From contig NZ_LGUI01000013.1 of the NCBI RefSeq assembly GCF_002891295.1, positions 1 to 64,000 of the forward strand: 64,000 nt of DNA. Reading direction: 5' to 3'. The notes beneath the pieces were generated by a model. It searched no databases and was not told the origin of the DNA. It worked only from the letters and a program-made list of their open reading frames with translations. Numbering within the stretch: position 1 is the stretch's first letter; each line of letters starts with the position of its first letter. Source of the stretch: Streptomyces eurocidicus. GTDB lineage: Bacteria; Actinomycetota; Actinomycetes; Streptomycetales; Streptomycetaceae. This document shows, piece by piece, positions 1 to 8,683 of the stretch. A program made the translations under genes and the position numbers.

Positions 1-212
1 ACGCTGTTGAGTTCTCAAGGAACGGACGCTTCCTTTGTACTCACCCTCTCGGGCTTTCCTCCGGGCGCTTCCCTTCGGTATTTCGTGTTCCGACTCTATC
101 AGATCCTTTTCCGTGCCGTTCCCGGCTGGAATTTTGTTTCCGATCCCCTGTCGGCGGGGTGTTCACTACTTTAGCGGCTTTTCCTGTCGGCTCCTAATCG
201 AGCCGATCGGCA
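1..212 (-). promoter_or_regulatory. rRNA operon leader and promoter region, reading left out of the window
   Basis: Read on the minus strand, this stretch ends with TTGAGAACTCAACAGCGT (revcomp of about 3-20), preceded by GAGAGGGTGAGTACAAAGGA and by GATCTGATAGAGTCGGAA (revcomp of about 87-104). These are hallmark sequences of the pre-16S leader of Streptomyces rRNA operons, so a 16S gene should begin a few hundred bases beyond the left edge. Candidate -10 hexamers on the minus strand are TAAAGT (near 168) and TAGAGT (near 94); the -35 boxes are weak and I do not assign individual promoters. A 7-bp inverted repeat (TCGGCTC/GAGCCGA, 187-206) lies at the upstream end. No open reading frame here looks coding. 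The leader assignment is firm; the promoter details are inference. Confidence 0.8.
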
Positions 213-238
213 TCGTATTTCGGCATGCCGAAATACGA
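213..238. promoter_or_regulatory. Perfect 26-bp palindrome between the rRNA promoters and crr
   Basis: The left half is TCGTATTTCGGCA and the right half is its exact reverse complement, with no spacer. There is no T-run on either side, so it does not look like an intrinsic terminator. The position between a leftward rRNA operon and the rightward crr gene suggests an operator for a dimeric regulator. I cannot name the regulator: the core does not match the DasR site or the LexA box as I know them. Confidence 0.6.
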
Positions 239-528
239 CCCCGTCAGGGGCTACCTCTTCAGTAGTGAGTGTGCCGCCCGCGCCTCGCCAGCAGCAGTTG
301 CTGCGGGCACCGATCGTGGGCAGGGATCCGACACTACAGCCCCCGGCAGGGCGAGGCAAATCGATTAAGCACCCCTCCCGCCGTCCGCCGAGGGCTCCGG
401 GAGCTCCACCGGGTGGCCCTCGCGCGTGCGGAATCCTCAGTTCCTATGACATACGCTTCTGGCCAGTGCGCCGTCCAGGACAGGCAGTGACGGCGCGTGA
501 TGAATCTTCACCCTCTGGGAGGCTTCCC
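239..528. other. Non-coding upstream region of crr
   Basis: This holds no convincing gene: short frames here lack the G/C bias at third positions. It must contain the crr promoter. TATGAC at 445-450 could be a -10 element, but no good -35 sits at the right distance. A short CCCC-GTCA-GGGG dyad lies at 239-250. I looked for a DasR-type site and did not find a convincing one. Confidence 0.5.
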
Positions 529-978
529 ATGACCACCGTGTCGTCCCCGCTCGCCGGACGTGCCATCGGACTCGCGGCAGTGCCCGACCCGGTCTTCTCC
601 GGCGCGATGGTGGGCCCCGGTACCGCCATCGACCCCGTGCGCGAGCCGCACGCGGCGGTCTCGCCCGTCGACGGTGTCATCGTCTCGCTGCACCCCCACG
701 CCTTCGTCGTCGTCGACGGTGAAGGCCACGGTGTACTGACGCACCTCGGCATCGACACCGTCCAGCTCAACGGCGAGGGCTTCGAGCTGCTCGTCAACAA
801 GGGCGACACCGTCACGCGCGGCCAGGACGTCGTGCGCTGGAACCCGGCCGCCGTCGAGGCCGCCGGCAAGTCGCCGATCTGCCCGGTCGTCGCACTGGAG
901 GCCACCGCCGACTCGCTCGGTGACGTCCTCGAGGCCGACGACGTCAAGGCCGGGGACGCGCTCTTCAGCTGGCGGTAG
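529..978 (+). CDS. crr: PTS glucose-family EIIA component (Crr)
   Basis: 149-residue cytoplasmic phosphocarrier of the phosphoenolpyruvate:sugar phosphotransferase system; it takes phosphate from HPr and passes it to EIIB domains. The PTS_EIIA_1 fold is clear: the segment PHAFVVVDGEGHGVLTHLG carries the equivalents of the two active-site histidines (PHAF and THLGIDT), followed by the family pattern GEGFELLVNKGD. The ATG at 529 is chosen because GGGAGG lies 6 bases upstream; the same frame stays open further upstream but that part is not EIIA-like. It is followed 104 bp later by ptsI, the usual crr-ptsI pair of streptomycetes, where HPr (ptsH) is encoded elsewhere. Confidence 0.95.
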   Translation: MTTVSSPLAGRAIGLAAVPDPVFSGAMVGPGTAIDPVREPHAAVSPVDGVIVSLHPHAFVVVDGEGHGVLTHLGIDTVQLNGEGFELLVNKGDTVTRGQDVVRWNPAAVEAAGKSPICPVVALEATADSLGDVLEADDVKAGDALFSWR

Positions 979-1082
979 GCCGCACACCCCCCACCCGCCA
1001 TGACAGGAAGCGCGGGGCGGGGCGGAACGTATGACATTCCATCGCGGCGGCCGGGTCCGCCGCTTCAACGGAGACGGGTGAA

Positions 1083-2753
1083 ATGGAGACAACGCTGCGA
1101 GGCGTCGGCGTGAGCCACGGTGTGGCGATCGGCGAGGTGCGGCACATGGGCACGGCGGTTCTGGAGCCGCCGGCCAAGCAGATTCCGGCCGACGAGGCGC
1201 CGCGTGAACAGGGACGCGCCCGCCAGGCCGTGGAAGCTGTGGCCGCGGACCTCATCGCGCGCGGCAACCTGGCCGGTGGCGAGGCCCAGCACGTGCTCGA
1301 GGCCCAGGCCATGATGGCGCAGGACCCGGAGCTCATGGCCGACGTCGAACGGCGCATCACCGTCGGCAGCACCGCCGAGCGCGCGGTGTACGACGCGTTC
1401 GCCGCCTACCGCGCGCTGCTGGCCAACGCCGGCGAGTACCTGGCCGGCCGGGTGGCCGACCTGGACGACGTGCGGAACCGTATCGTCGCGCGCCTGCTGG
1501 GCGTGCCGATGCCGGGCGTGCCGGACAGTGACGAGCCGTACGTGCTGATCGCGCGGGACCTGGCGCCCGCCGACACCGCGCTGCTCGACCCGACGCTGGT
1601 GCTCGGCTTCGTGACCGAGGAGGGCGGGCCGACCAGCCACAGCGCCATCCTCGCCCGCGCGCTCGGGGTGCCCGCCGTCGTAGCCCTGCCCGGTGCCGGT
1701 GAGCTGGCCGAGGGCACGGTCGTGGCCGTCGACGGCAGCACGGGCGACATCTTCGTCGACCCGAGCGCCGAGAAGCGCGCCGAGCTGACGAAGGCCGCCG
1801 AGGCGCGCAAGGCCGCGCTCGCCGCGTCGTCCGGTCCGGGCGCGACGTCCGACGGGCACAAGGTGCCGCTGCTCGCCAACGTCGGTGGCCCGGCGGACGT
1901 GCCGGCCGCGGTCGAGGCGGGCGCCGAGGGCGTCGGTCTGTTCCGTACCGAGTTCCTCTTCCTCGACGACAGCCAGAAGGCGCCGTCGGAGGCCAAGCAG
2001 ATCGACGCCTACCGCAAGGTCCTGGAGGCGTTCCCCGAGGGCCGTGTGGTCGTGCGCGTGCTGGACGCGGGCGCGGACAAGCCGCTCGACTTCCTGACGC
2101 CCGCCGACGAGCCGAACCCGGCGCTCGGCGTGCGTGGTCTGCGCACCCTGCTGGACCACCCGGACGTGCTGCGCACGCAGCTCGTCGCGCTGGCCAAGGC
2201 CGCCGAGGGGCTGCCGGTCTACCTCGAGGTCATGGCCCCGATGGTGGCGGACCGCACGGACGCCAAGGCGTTCGCGGACGCGTGCCGCGAGGCCGGGCTC
2301 CAGGCCAAGTTCGGCGCGATGGTGGAGATCCCCTCCGCCGCGCTGCGGGCCCGCTCGATCCTGCAGGAGGTCGAGTTCCTCTCGCTGGGCACCAACGACC
2401 TGGCGCAGTACACCTTCGCGGCCGACCGTCAGGTCGGTGCGGTGTCCCGGCTCCAGGACCCGTGGCAGCCGGCCCTGCTCGACCTGGTCGCCGCTTCCGC
2501 CGAGGCCGCCAAGGCCGAGGGCAAGAGCTGCGGCGTCTGCGGTGAGGCCGCTGCGGACCCGCTGCTGGCCTGTGTGCTGACCGGACTGGGCGTCACCAGC
2601 CTTTCCATGGGTGCCGCGTCGATCCCGTACGTGCGCGCGACGCTGGCCAAGCACACGCTCGCCCAGTGCGAGCGCGCCGCCGCGGCGGCGCGTGCCACGG
2701 ACACGGCCGAAGAGGCCCGTCTGGCCGCGCAGGCGGTGCTGTCCGGCGAGTGA
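1083..2753 (+). CDS. ptsI: PTS enzyme I (phosphoenolpyruvate-protein phosphotransferase)
   Basis: 556-residue cytoplasmic enzyme that autophosphorylates from PEP and phosphorylates HPr, starting the PTS relay. Domain order is standard: HPr-binding N-terminal domain (about 1-140), phosphohistidine swivel domain with GGPTSHSAI (His186), and the C-terminal PEP-binding barrel with GLFRTEFLF, GAMVEIPSA, SLGTNDLAQY and the conserved Cys in CGVCGEAAAD. Length matches the family. The start has GGAGA about 8 bases upstream. It forms an operon with crr and is closed by a strong hairpin at 2797-2822. The pair serves sugar uptake such as N-acetylglucosamine and fructose in streptomycetes. Confidence 0.97.
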   Translation: METTLRGVGVSHGVAIGEVRHMGTAVLEPPAKQIPADEAPREQGRARQAVEAVAADLIARGNLAGGEAQHVLEAQAMMAQDPELMADVERRITVGSTAERAVYDAFAAYRALLANAGEYLAGRVADLDDVRNRIVARLLGVPMPGVPDSDEPYVLIARDLAPADTALLDPTLVLGFVTEEGGPTSHSAILARALGVPAVVALPGAGELAEGTVVAVDGSTGDIFVDPSAEKRAELTKAAEARKAALAASSGPGATSDGHKVPLLANVGGPADVPAAVEAGAEGVGLFRTEFLFLDDSQKAPSEAKQIDAYRKVLEAFPEGRVVVRVLDAGADKPLDFLTPADEPNPALGVRGLRTLLDHPDVLRTQLVALAKAAEGLPVYLEVMAPMVADRTDAKAFADACREAGLQAKFGAMVEIPSAALRARSILQEVEFLSLGTNDLAQYTFAADRQVGAVSRLQDPWQPALLDLVAASAEAAKAEGKSCGVCGEAAADPLLACVLTGLGVTSLSMGAASIPYVRATLAKHTLAQCERAAAAARATDTAEEARLAAQAVLSGE

Positions 2754-2796
2754 GCCGGTGGGTCGCGTCGGCATGACGTGACCGGATGACGTGAGG

Positions 2797-2822
2797 GGTG
2801 CCCCGCCGGAAGGCGGGGCACC
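2797..2822. terminator. Bidirectional hairpin terminator
   Basis: GGTGCCCCGCC pairs perfectly with GGCGGGGCACC over 11 bp around a GGAA tetraloop. It sits 43 bp after the ptsI stop and 10 bp beyond the end of the convergent gene at 2833-3786, so it can serve both. Confidence 0.8.
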
Positions 2823-2832
2823 TTTCGCGTTC

Positions 2833-3786
2833 TCAGCCCTTCCCGCCGCCTTCCGCTTCCCCTTCCGTTTCTTCTTCCGCTTCCTCTTCGTTCTCGGCGA
2901 GTGCCAGACCGCCCCGGTAGTCGACCCCCGGCTCCGGAGGTACGGGCTCGCCGGTGTGGGCGTCGGTGCAGTAGGCGGCGAAGACCTCCGCCTCGGTCAG
3001 GGGCCGCAGCCATCCGTCGCGCAGGTTCCACCCGCGGACGGTGTCGCGGCGGCCCGGCAGTGTGGTGCGCAGGACGACGCCGCCGGGGCGGTCCGCCGCG
3101 ATGCCTGCCGCCAGCACCGTGCAGAAGACCAGGGCCGCGGCCTCCCCCAGGTGCAGCAGGCCGTCGTCGCGGTGCTCGGCGTGCAACACCGCCACGAGCG
3201 GGACGTCGCCCTCGGCCGAGACGCTGCACACCAGGTGGTGGCTGCCGGCTCCCACCGCCCGGACGAGGCGGCGCAGTGCCCGGGTGGCACGGGCGAAGGC
3301 TGCCCGGCCGATGTCCTCGCCGCAGGAGGCGCAGTCGCCGGCGGTGAGGAGGGAGGAGGCGTACTCCCAGGTGGCCTGCTGTTCCGCCGCGTCGATGAGC
3401 TGGGGCAGCAGCCTGCCCATCGGCTGGCCCTCGTATGTGACCTTGGTGCCCGCCGCGGCGATCTCCGCGGTGTAACGCGTGCGGCTGGCGGGGCTGTCCG
3501 GGTCGAGGCGGGAGTCCGCGCAGAACTCCTCGTAGCCCACGGGGTCGAAGAGGGCGACGCTCGTGTGCGTGCCCTGTCCGGCGAGGGTCCGCAGCAGCCC
3601 CTCCATCTGCCGCAGGTAGGTGGCGTGGTCGTCGAAGACGAAGGAGGCGTATCTCCTCATGGCGGTGAAGTCCGCCTCGTCCGCCAGCACGGCCACGGTG
3701 CTGGGCACTTCGCGGCGCAGTGCCCTCCGTGCCGTCGTCCGCCGGTGGTGCCGGTCGTGTCGGTCGCCGCTGTTCCAGTGCGCCAT
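2833..3786 (-). CDS. Conserved hypothetical protein, cytoplasmic
   Basis: 317 residues of unknown function. The N-terminus is basic (MAHWNSGDRHDRHHRRTTAR); the middle part looks like an alpha/beta globular domain with one CxxC pair (CASC, near residue 152) and regions that could bind a ligand (GAGSHHLVCSV). The last 20 or so residues are a glutamate-rich tail (ENEEEAEEETEGEAEGG). No signal peptide or membrane segment. Codon usage is typical of the neighbours. It stands alone, convergent with ptsI and 23 bp downstream of the MFS gene's stop, so it could be co-transcribed with the exporter. I recognise it only as the type of lineage-specific protein conserved in streptomycetes. Confidence 0.75.
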   Translation of the reverse strand: MAHWNSGDRHDRHHRRTTARRALRREVPSTVAVLADEADFTAMRRYASFVFDDHATYLRQMEGLLRTLAGQGTHTSVALFDPVGYEEFCADSRLDPDSPASRTRYTAEIAAAGTKVTYEGQPMGRLLPQLIDAAEQQATWEYASSLLTAGDCASCGEDIGRAAFARATRALRRLVRAVGAGSHHLVCSVSAEGDVPLVAVLHAEHRDDGLLHLGEAAALVFCTVLAAGIAADRPGGVVLRTTLPGRRDTVRGWNLRDGWLRPLTEAEVFAAYCTDAHTGEPVPPEPGVDYRGGLALAENEEEAEEETEGEAEGGGKG

Positions 3787-3809
3787 GTCTCCCCCATCAG
3801 CGCGGTCGG

Positions 3810-5090
3810 TCAGTGCTCACTCACCGTAACCGAGGGCACTGACAACGCCCTGCCGTCGCGGTCCCGCACCAGGCGGCGCTGGGCGCAGCACATCGCGGCG
3901 AGTCCGGCGCCGAACGCGACCCAGCCGAGCGATCCGGTGGTGATCGCGGCGGTCACCGCGAGGGGGCCGACGCTGCGCTGGACGGCCTGGCCGAGGCCGT
4001 GGACACCGAGGTAGGCGCCCTGGGCCGGGGGCGGGGCGAGGGCCACGGACAGCTCCCAGGAGACGGTGGCGTGCAGCATCTCGGCGACGGTGAACGCGGT
4101 GGCGGCGAGGGTGAGGCCGGCCCCGGCGACCCAGGGCGAGTCGGCGGCGGACACGGCGAGGGCGATGCCGCCCGTCAGGAAGGCGGCGGCCAGGGGCAGG
4201 AGTGTCGCGCGGGCGGCGCTCGGGGTGGTGCCGAAGCGTGCGAAGGGGACCTGGAAGCAGACCACGAGCACGCTGTTGAGGACGAGGAGGAGCGGGACGA
4301 GTTGGTGCGGGGCGGTCGTGGCCGTCACCGCCCACAGCGGCAGGCCGACCCGGAAGACGGAGTCGTCGAGGAAGAGGGCGATCTCGGTGGCGGTGTAGGC
4401 GAGATAGCGGCGGTCGCGCCACGGGTTGGGCGCCGGACCGGCCTCGGCGGGCGCGGCCTCGGCGGGCGTCGTGGCCGCGCCGGGGCAGCGGGCCGTCGCG
4501 GAAGTGGTGACGACGTGTGCGGGCGACGGGGGTTCGCCGCAGCGCAGGGTGAGGGCGGCGGCGAGGACGAAGGAGAGGGTGTCGCCGATGAGCAGCCCGC
4601 GGTACACGGCCGTGCCGGCGCCGGTGAGGGCGCCCGCCGCCGCGAGCCCTCCGACGGCCCAGCCGAGGTTGGCGGCGGTGCGGTTGATCGCCTGGTAGCG
4701 GGCGCGCTCGTCGTCGGCGACGCGGGTCGCGTAGAGCTTGGTGAGGACGGAGGAGGCGCGGTCGCCGAGGCTGCCGACGGCGGCGATCACGAGGAGGAGG
4801 CGCAGGTCCGTCGTGGTGAGGAGGGAGAGGGAGGCGAGGGCCCGCACGGCCTGGACGGCGGCCAGGAGCGGTCGCAGGGGGACGCGGTCGGCGAGCAGGC
4901 CGCCGAGGGGCGGGCCCGCGATGCCGACGGCGCCGGAGGCGCCGAGCAGGATGCCGATCTGGGCGGTGCCGAGCCCGGCGACGTAGGTGAAGTAGAGGAC
5001 GGCGGTCGCCCCCCAGAGTCCGGAGCCGACCCGGTCGACGAAGCTGATGGCCAGCAGACGGCGTCCGTCCGCTCCCCCCGGTATGCGCAT
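3810..5090 (-). CDS. MFS transporter, probable efflux pump
   Basis: 426 residues with about twelve hydrophobic helices arranged as two six-helix halves and a long, Ala/Pro-rich cytoplasmic loop between them (around residues 196-220). The first loop has the MFS motif-A-like pattern GPPLGGLLADRVPLRP. The substrate cannot be read from sequence; such single-component MFS proteins are usually drug or metabolite exporters. The ATG at 5090 has AGGGG 7 bases upstream. It is divergent from a MocR-like regulator with only 47 bp between the start codons, an arrangement typical of a regulator controlling its neighbour. TACAAT (revcomp of 5113-5118) is a good -10 for this gene. Confidence 0.88.
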   Translation of the reverse strand: MRIPGGADGRRLLAISFVDRVGSGLWGATAVLYFTYVAGLGTAQIGILLGASGAVGIAGPPLGGLLADRVPLRPLLAAVQAVRALASLSLLTTTDLRLLLVIAAVGSLGDRASSVLTKLYATRVADDERARYQAINRTAANLGWAVGGLAAAGALTGAGTAVYRGLLIGDTLSFVLAAALTLRCGEPPSPAHVVTTSATARCPGAATTPAEAAPAEAGPAPNPWRDRRYLAYTATEIALFLDDSVFRVGLPLWAVTATTAPHQLVPLLLVLNSVLVVCFQVPFARFGTTPSAARATLLPLAAAFLTGGIALAVSAADSPWVAGAGLTLAATAFTVAEMLHATVSWELSVALAPPPAQGAYLGVHGLGQAVQRSVGPLAVTAAITTGSLGWVAFGAGLAAMCCAQRRLVRDRDGRALSVPSVTVSEH

Positions 5091-5101
5091 CTGGTTTCCC
5101 C

Positions 5102-5130
5102 TTGACCGACCTATTGTACTGATACATACT
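5102..5130 (+). promoter_or_regulatory. Candidate promoter for the MocR-like gene, possibly leaderless
   Basis: TTGACC (5102-5107) and CATACT (5125-5130) are separated by 17 bp. The transcript would start at about 5137-5138, which is the GTG start codon, and no ribosome binding site precedes the GTG. The opposing -10 TACAAT for the exporter lies inside this promoter, so the two promoters overlap and would compete. Confidence 0.45.
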
Positions 5131-5137
5131 CAGATCT

Positions 5138-6457
5138 GTGGTGACACAATATGAGTTCACTGGTACGAACGCCAAGGGAATTGCCGCGTCCATCGAACGC
5201 GGTGTGGCCGAGGGGGCGCTGCCGCCGGGCGGCGCGCTGCCTCCCGTACGGGTGCTGGCCGAGCGGCTGGGGGTGAGCCCGGGCACCGTCGCGGCCACGT
5301 ACAAGGAGCTGCGCGGGCGGGGCATCGTCCTCACCCGGGGGCGCGGCGGCACGGTGGTCGCCGAGGCTCCCGCGGTGGCCTCCCGACGCCCGCCGAAGGT
5401 GCCCCCGGGGCTGCGTGACCTGTCCGGCGGCCATCCCGACCAGGCGTTCCTGCCCACCAGGCTGCCGTCCGCCCGGGCGGCCGCGGGGTCCCGCTCGCAC
5501 CGGTCGTCGCCACGGCTCGCGCGGCTGGAGGAGCTGGTGCGCGCCTGGTACGAGCGGGACGGCGTGCCGTCGGCGCATGTGACGTTCGCGCACAGCGGGC
5601 TCGACTGCATCGCGCGGCTGCTCTCCGTCGAGCTCCGGCCGGGCGACGCGGTGGCGATGGAGGACCCCGGTTACCACCACCTGCTGGACCTCGTGCCCGC
5701 GCTGGGGCTGCGGTCCGTGCCGGTGGAGGTGGACGACGAGGGGATCCGGCCGGAGTCGCTGCGGGCCGCGCTACGGGCGGGGGTGCGCGCGGTGATCTGC
5801 AGCCCCCGGTCGCAGAACCCGTACGGCGGCGCCTTCTCGGCCCGGCGGCGGGACGCCCTGGTGGCCGTGCTCGCGGAGGCACCGGATGTGCTGGTGATCG
5901 AGAACGACCACGCGTCGGAGATCGCGGGAGTGCCGCTGCACAGCGTGGCCGCCGGCGGGCCGGGCCGCTGGGCCCAGGTCCGCACCGTCACCAAGTACCT
6001 GGACTCGGATCTGCGGTGGGCGGCGATGGCGTGTGACGCGATCACGCTGGCCCGGCACGACGGGCGGCTCCTGCTGACCTCCGGCTGGGTGAGCCACGCA
6101 CTCCAGGAGGCGGTGGCCGGGCTGCTGGCGGACCCCGGCGCCCGGGCCCTCGTGGCCCGGGCCCGGGACGCCTACGCGCTGCGCCGGGAGACGCTGCTCA
6201 GGGAGCTGGCCGGGCACGGCCTCGCCGCGCACGGCGCCAGCGGGCTGAACATCTGGGTGCCGGTGTGCGACGAGGCCGCCGTCGTCAACGGCCTGCGGTC
6301 GTCGGGCTGGTGGGTGGCGGCCGGGGCGCGGTTCCGGACCGGCACCGCGCCCGCGGTGCGGATCACGACGACGGACCTGCTGCCGGAGGAGGCCGTACGC
6401 CTGGCGGCGGACTTCGCCGGGATGCTGGGTGAGCGGCAGGCGACGTACGGCGGGTGA
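5138..6457 (+). CDS. MocR-type transcriptional regulator (GntR wHTH fused to aminotransferase-like domain)
   Basis: 439 residues. Residues about 8-75 form a GntR winged helix (PVRVLAERLGVSPGTVAATY); from about 95 on there is a fold-type I aminotransferase domain that in this family binds PLP as a sensor and does not act as an enzyme. The region where the PLP lysine is expected reads VTKYLDSDLRWA, with Lys near residue 289. Other fold-type I features are DPGYHH and ENDHASE. The GTG at 5138 is chosen because it starts the winged helix at the right distance. It probably represses or activates the divergent MFS gene. The ligand is unknown. Confidence 0.9.
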   Translation: MVTQYEFTGTNAKGIAASIERGVAEGALPPGGALPPVRVLAERLGVSPGTVAATYKELRGRGIVLTRGRGGTVVAEAPAVASRRPPKVPPGLRDLSGGHPDQAFLPTRLPSARAAAGSRSHRSSPRLARLEELVRAWYERDGVPSAHVTFAHSGLDCIARLLSVELRPGDAVAMEDPGYHHLLDLVPALGLRSVPVEVDDEGIRPESLRAALRAGVRAVICSPRSQNPYGGAFSARRRDALVAVLAEAPDVLVIENDHASEIAGVPLHSVAAGGPGRWAQVRTVTKYLDSDLRWAAMACDAITLARHDGRLLLTSGWVSHALQEAVAGLLADPGARALVARARDAYALRRETLLRELAGHGLAAHGASGLNIWVPVCDEAAVVNGLRSSGWWVAAGARFRTGTAPAVRITTTDLLPEEAVRLAADFAGMLGERQATYGG

Positions 6458-6471
6458 GGCGGGGCGGGCGG

Positions 6472-8478
6472 TCAGCCGCGCGTCCGGCCCAGCTCCTCGT
6501 AGAAGCGCAGGAGGCCGGCGTCGTCGACCGAGCCGGGGTTGACGGCCTTCTCCATCGGGGTGCCCTGGAGGAGGCGCTTGACGGGGACCTCGATGCGCTT
6601 GCCGGTCAGGGTGTGCGGGATGGCGGGCACCTCGATGACCTCGTCGGGGACATGACGGGGTGAGAGCTGGGCGCGGATGGTGCTCTTGATGCGGTCGAGC
6701 AGTGCCTCATCGAGGGTGGCGCCCGGGGCGAGGTGCACGAAGAGGGGCATCCAATAGCCGCCGTCGGGCTCCTCGACGCCGATGACGAGGGACTCACGGA
6801 TCTCGGGTAGGCGCTCGACGGCCTCGTAGATGTCCGCGGAGCCCATGCGGACGCCCTGGCGGTTGAGGGTGGAGTCGGAGCGGCCGTGGATCACGACGCT
6901 GCCACGGGAGGTGAGGGTGATCCAGTCGCCGTGGCGCCAGACGCCGGGGAACATCTCGAAATAGCTGTCGCGGTAGCGGGAGCCGTCGGGGTCGTTCCAG
7001 AAGCGGATCGGCATGGACGGCATGGGGCCCGCGACGATCAGCTCGCCGACCTCGTCGACCACGGGCTTGCCCTGGGCGTCCCACGCCTGGAGGTCCGTGC
7101 CCAGGCAGGGCGCCTGGAGCTCGCCGATGTGCACGGGCAGTGTGGGCACGGCGCCGGCGAAGCAGCTGCACACGTCGGTGCCGCCGCTGACGGAGGCGAT
7201 CCACATGTCCTCGGCGACCTCGTCGTGGAGCCAGCGGAAGCCGTCGGGCGGCAGCGGCGAGCCCGTGGTGGCGACGCACTTGACGCGGGAGAGGTCGAAG
7301 TCGCGGCCGGGGTGGACCCCGGCCTTGCGGCAGGCCATCACATACGCGGCGGAGGTGCCGTAGAGGGTGGTGCCGGTGCGCTCGGCGACGCGCCACTGGG
7401 CGGCGGTGTCGGGGTGGCCGGGGCTGCCGTCGTAGAGGACGACCGTCGAGCCGACCAGGAGGCCGGAGACGAGGAAGTTCCACATCATCCAGCCGGTCGA
7501 GGTGTACCAGAAGAAGCGGTCCTCGGGGCCGAGGTCGCAGTGCAGGGCGAGCTGCTTGAGGTGCTCCAGGAGGATGCCGCCCTGGGACTGCACGATGGCC
7601 TTGGGCAGACCCGTGGTGCCCGAGGAGTAGAGCACCCAGAGGGGGTGGTCGAAGGGGACCTGCTCGAAGACCGGCTCAGCGCCGGCCGAGGTGAGGGCCT
7701 CCCATTCCAGGGTGCCTTCGGGGGCCGGGGTGCCCAGGAGCGGGACGTGCACGACCGCGCGCACGGTCGGCAGGCCCGCGCGCAGCTCGGCCACGGTGCC
7801 GGTGCGGTCGTGGGACTTGCCGCCGTAGCGGTATCCGTCGACGGCGAACAGGACGACGGGCTCGACCTGCTGGAAGCGGTCCAGGACGCTGCGGGCGCCG
7901 AAGTCGGGGGCGCAGGAGGTCCATACGGCGCCGACGGCGGCGGTGGCGAGCAGGGCGACGACGGCCTGCGGCACATTGGGCAGATAGGCGCTGACGCGGT
8001 CGCCGGGGCGGACGCCCAGGCGGCGCAGCTCGGCGGCGAGGGAGCCGACCTGGGCGCGGAGCCCGGCCCAGCTGAGGGGGACCGGCTCATGGGTCTCGTC
8101 GACATAGAGCAGGGCCGGGGCGTCGGCGCGGGCGGGGTCCTCGGCGGCGCGCAGGGCGTGCTCGGCGTAATTGACCGTGGCGCCGGGGAACCAGCGGGCG
8201 CCGGGCATGCCGGGGTCGGCGAGGACCTGCTCGGCGGGGCTGGAGAAGCGGACGTCGCACCAGGCGGCGACGGCCTGCCAGAAGTCGGGCAGGCGCTCCA
8301 CGGACCAGCGGTGCAGCGCGGCATAGCTCGCGGCGGGGTCACCGGGGACGGGGGCCGGGGCGCCGTGGCGCTCGGCGGCCCAGGCGTGGAAGCGGGTGAC
8401 CTGTGCGCGGGCGACGCGGTCCTCGCCGGGGGTCCACAGGGGTTCCGGCTGGGTGGCGGGCGGCGGTGCGGTGGTCAT
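6472..8478 (-). CDS. Acetoacetyl-CoA synthetase (acetoacetate-CoA ligase)
   Basis: 668-residue cytoplasmic ANL-superfamily enzyme that activates acetoacetate with ATP and CoA. Motifs in order: an acetyl-CoA-synthetase-type N-terminal region (PGATVNYAEH), the P-loop VLYSSGTTGLPKAIVQS, the TSTGWMMWN and GGTDVCSCF motifs typical of acetoacetate ligases, the ATP-binding WRHGDW, and the C-terminal lysine region HTLTGKRIEVPVKR. Length matches acetoacetyl-CoA synthetases and is distinct from acetyl-CoA synthetase. The ATG at 8478 has GGGAG 9 bases upstream. It stands alone, convergent with the MocR-like gene (14 bp apart). The likely role is use of acetoacetate from ketone body, leucine or poly-hydroxybutyrate breakdown. 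Confidence 0.93.
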   Translation of the reverse strand: MTTAPPPATQPEPLWTPGEDRVARAQVTRFHAWAAERHGAPAPVPGDPAASYAALHRWSVERLPDFWQAVAAWCDVRFSSPAEQVLADPGMPGARWFPGATVNYAEHALRAAEDPARADAPALLYVDETHEPVPLSWAGLRAQVGSLAAELRRLGVRPGDRVSAYLPNVPQAVVALLATAAVGAVWTSCAPDFGARSVLDRFQQVEPVVLFAVDGYRYGGKSHDRTGTVAELRAGLPTVRAVVHVPLLGTPAPEGTLEWEALTSAGAEPVFEQVPFDHPLWVLYSSGTTGLPKAIVQSQGGILLEHLKQLALHCDLGPEDRFFWYTSTGWMMWNFLVSGLLVGSTVVLYDGSPGHPDTAAQWRVAERTGTTLYGTSAAYVMACRKAGVHPGRDFDLSRVKCVATTGSPLPPDGFRWLHDEVAEDMWIASVSGGTDVCSCFAGAVPTLPVHIGELQAPCLGTDLQAWDAQGKPVVDEVGELIVAGPMPSMPIRFWNDPDGSRYRDSYFEMFPGVWRHGDWITLTSRGSVVIHGRSDSTLNRQGVRMGSADIYEAVERLPEIRESLVIGVEEPDGGYWMPLFVHLAPGATLDEALLDRIKSTIRAQLSPRHVPDEVIEVPAIPHTLTGKRIEVPVKRLLQGTPMEKAVNPGSVDDAGLLRFYEELGRTRG

Positions 8479-8683
8479 CTGGCTGCTCCCGGCTGTTACG
8501 CGTCGTGGGCGTCGCGCCGCGCACCGACGGGTTCGCGCGGGACGCGGCTGAGAGGACGATGCCACGTGATCGACTCCCGCACCAGCCCTGTGGATAACCC
8601 TCGGGGGATCCCGGGTTCCCGGCGGGGTGAACGACAGTTGAACGGACCCCGCGCCCCCGGGCGGCGGTGGCAGGCTGATCAGC

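Noticed and set aside
380..528. Search for a DasR-type operator before crr
   Set aside because: No site resembling the 16-bp DasR consensus was found by eye, so none is reported.
1065..2774. A long minus-strand frame opposite ptsI
   Set aside because: Antisense shadow of a clearly recognised enzyme; no motifs.
8589..8597. TGTGGATAA, the reverse complement of a consensus DnaA box
   Set aside because: A single box in a short intergenic region, without further boxes or dnaA/dnaN nearby, is not evidence for an origin.
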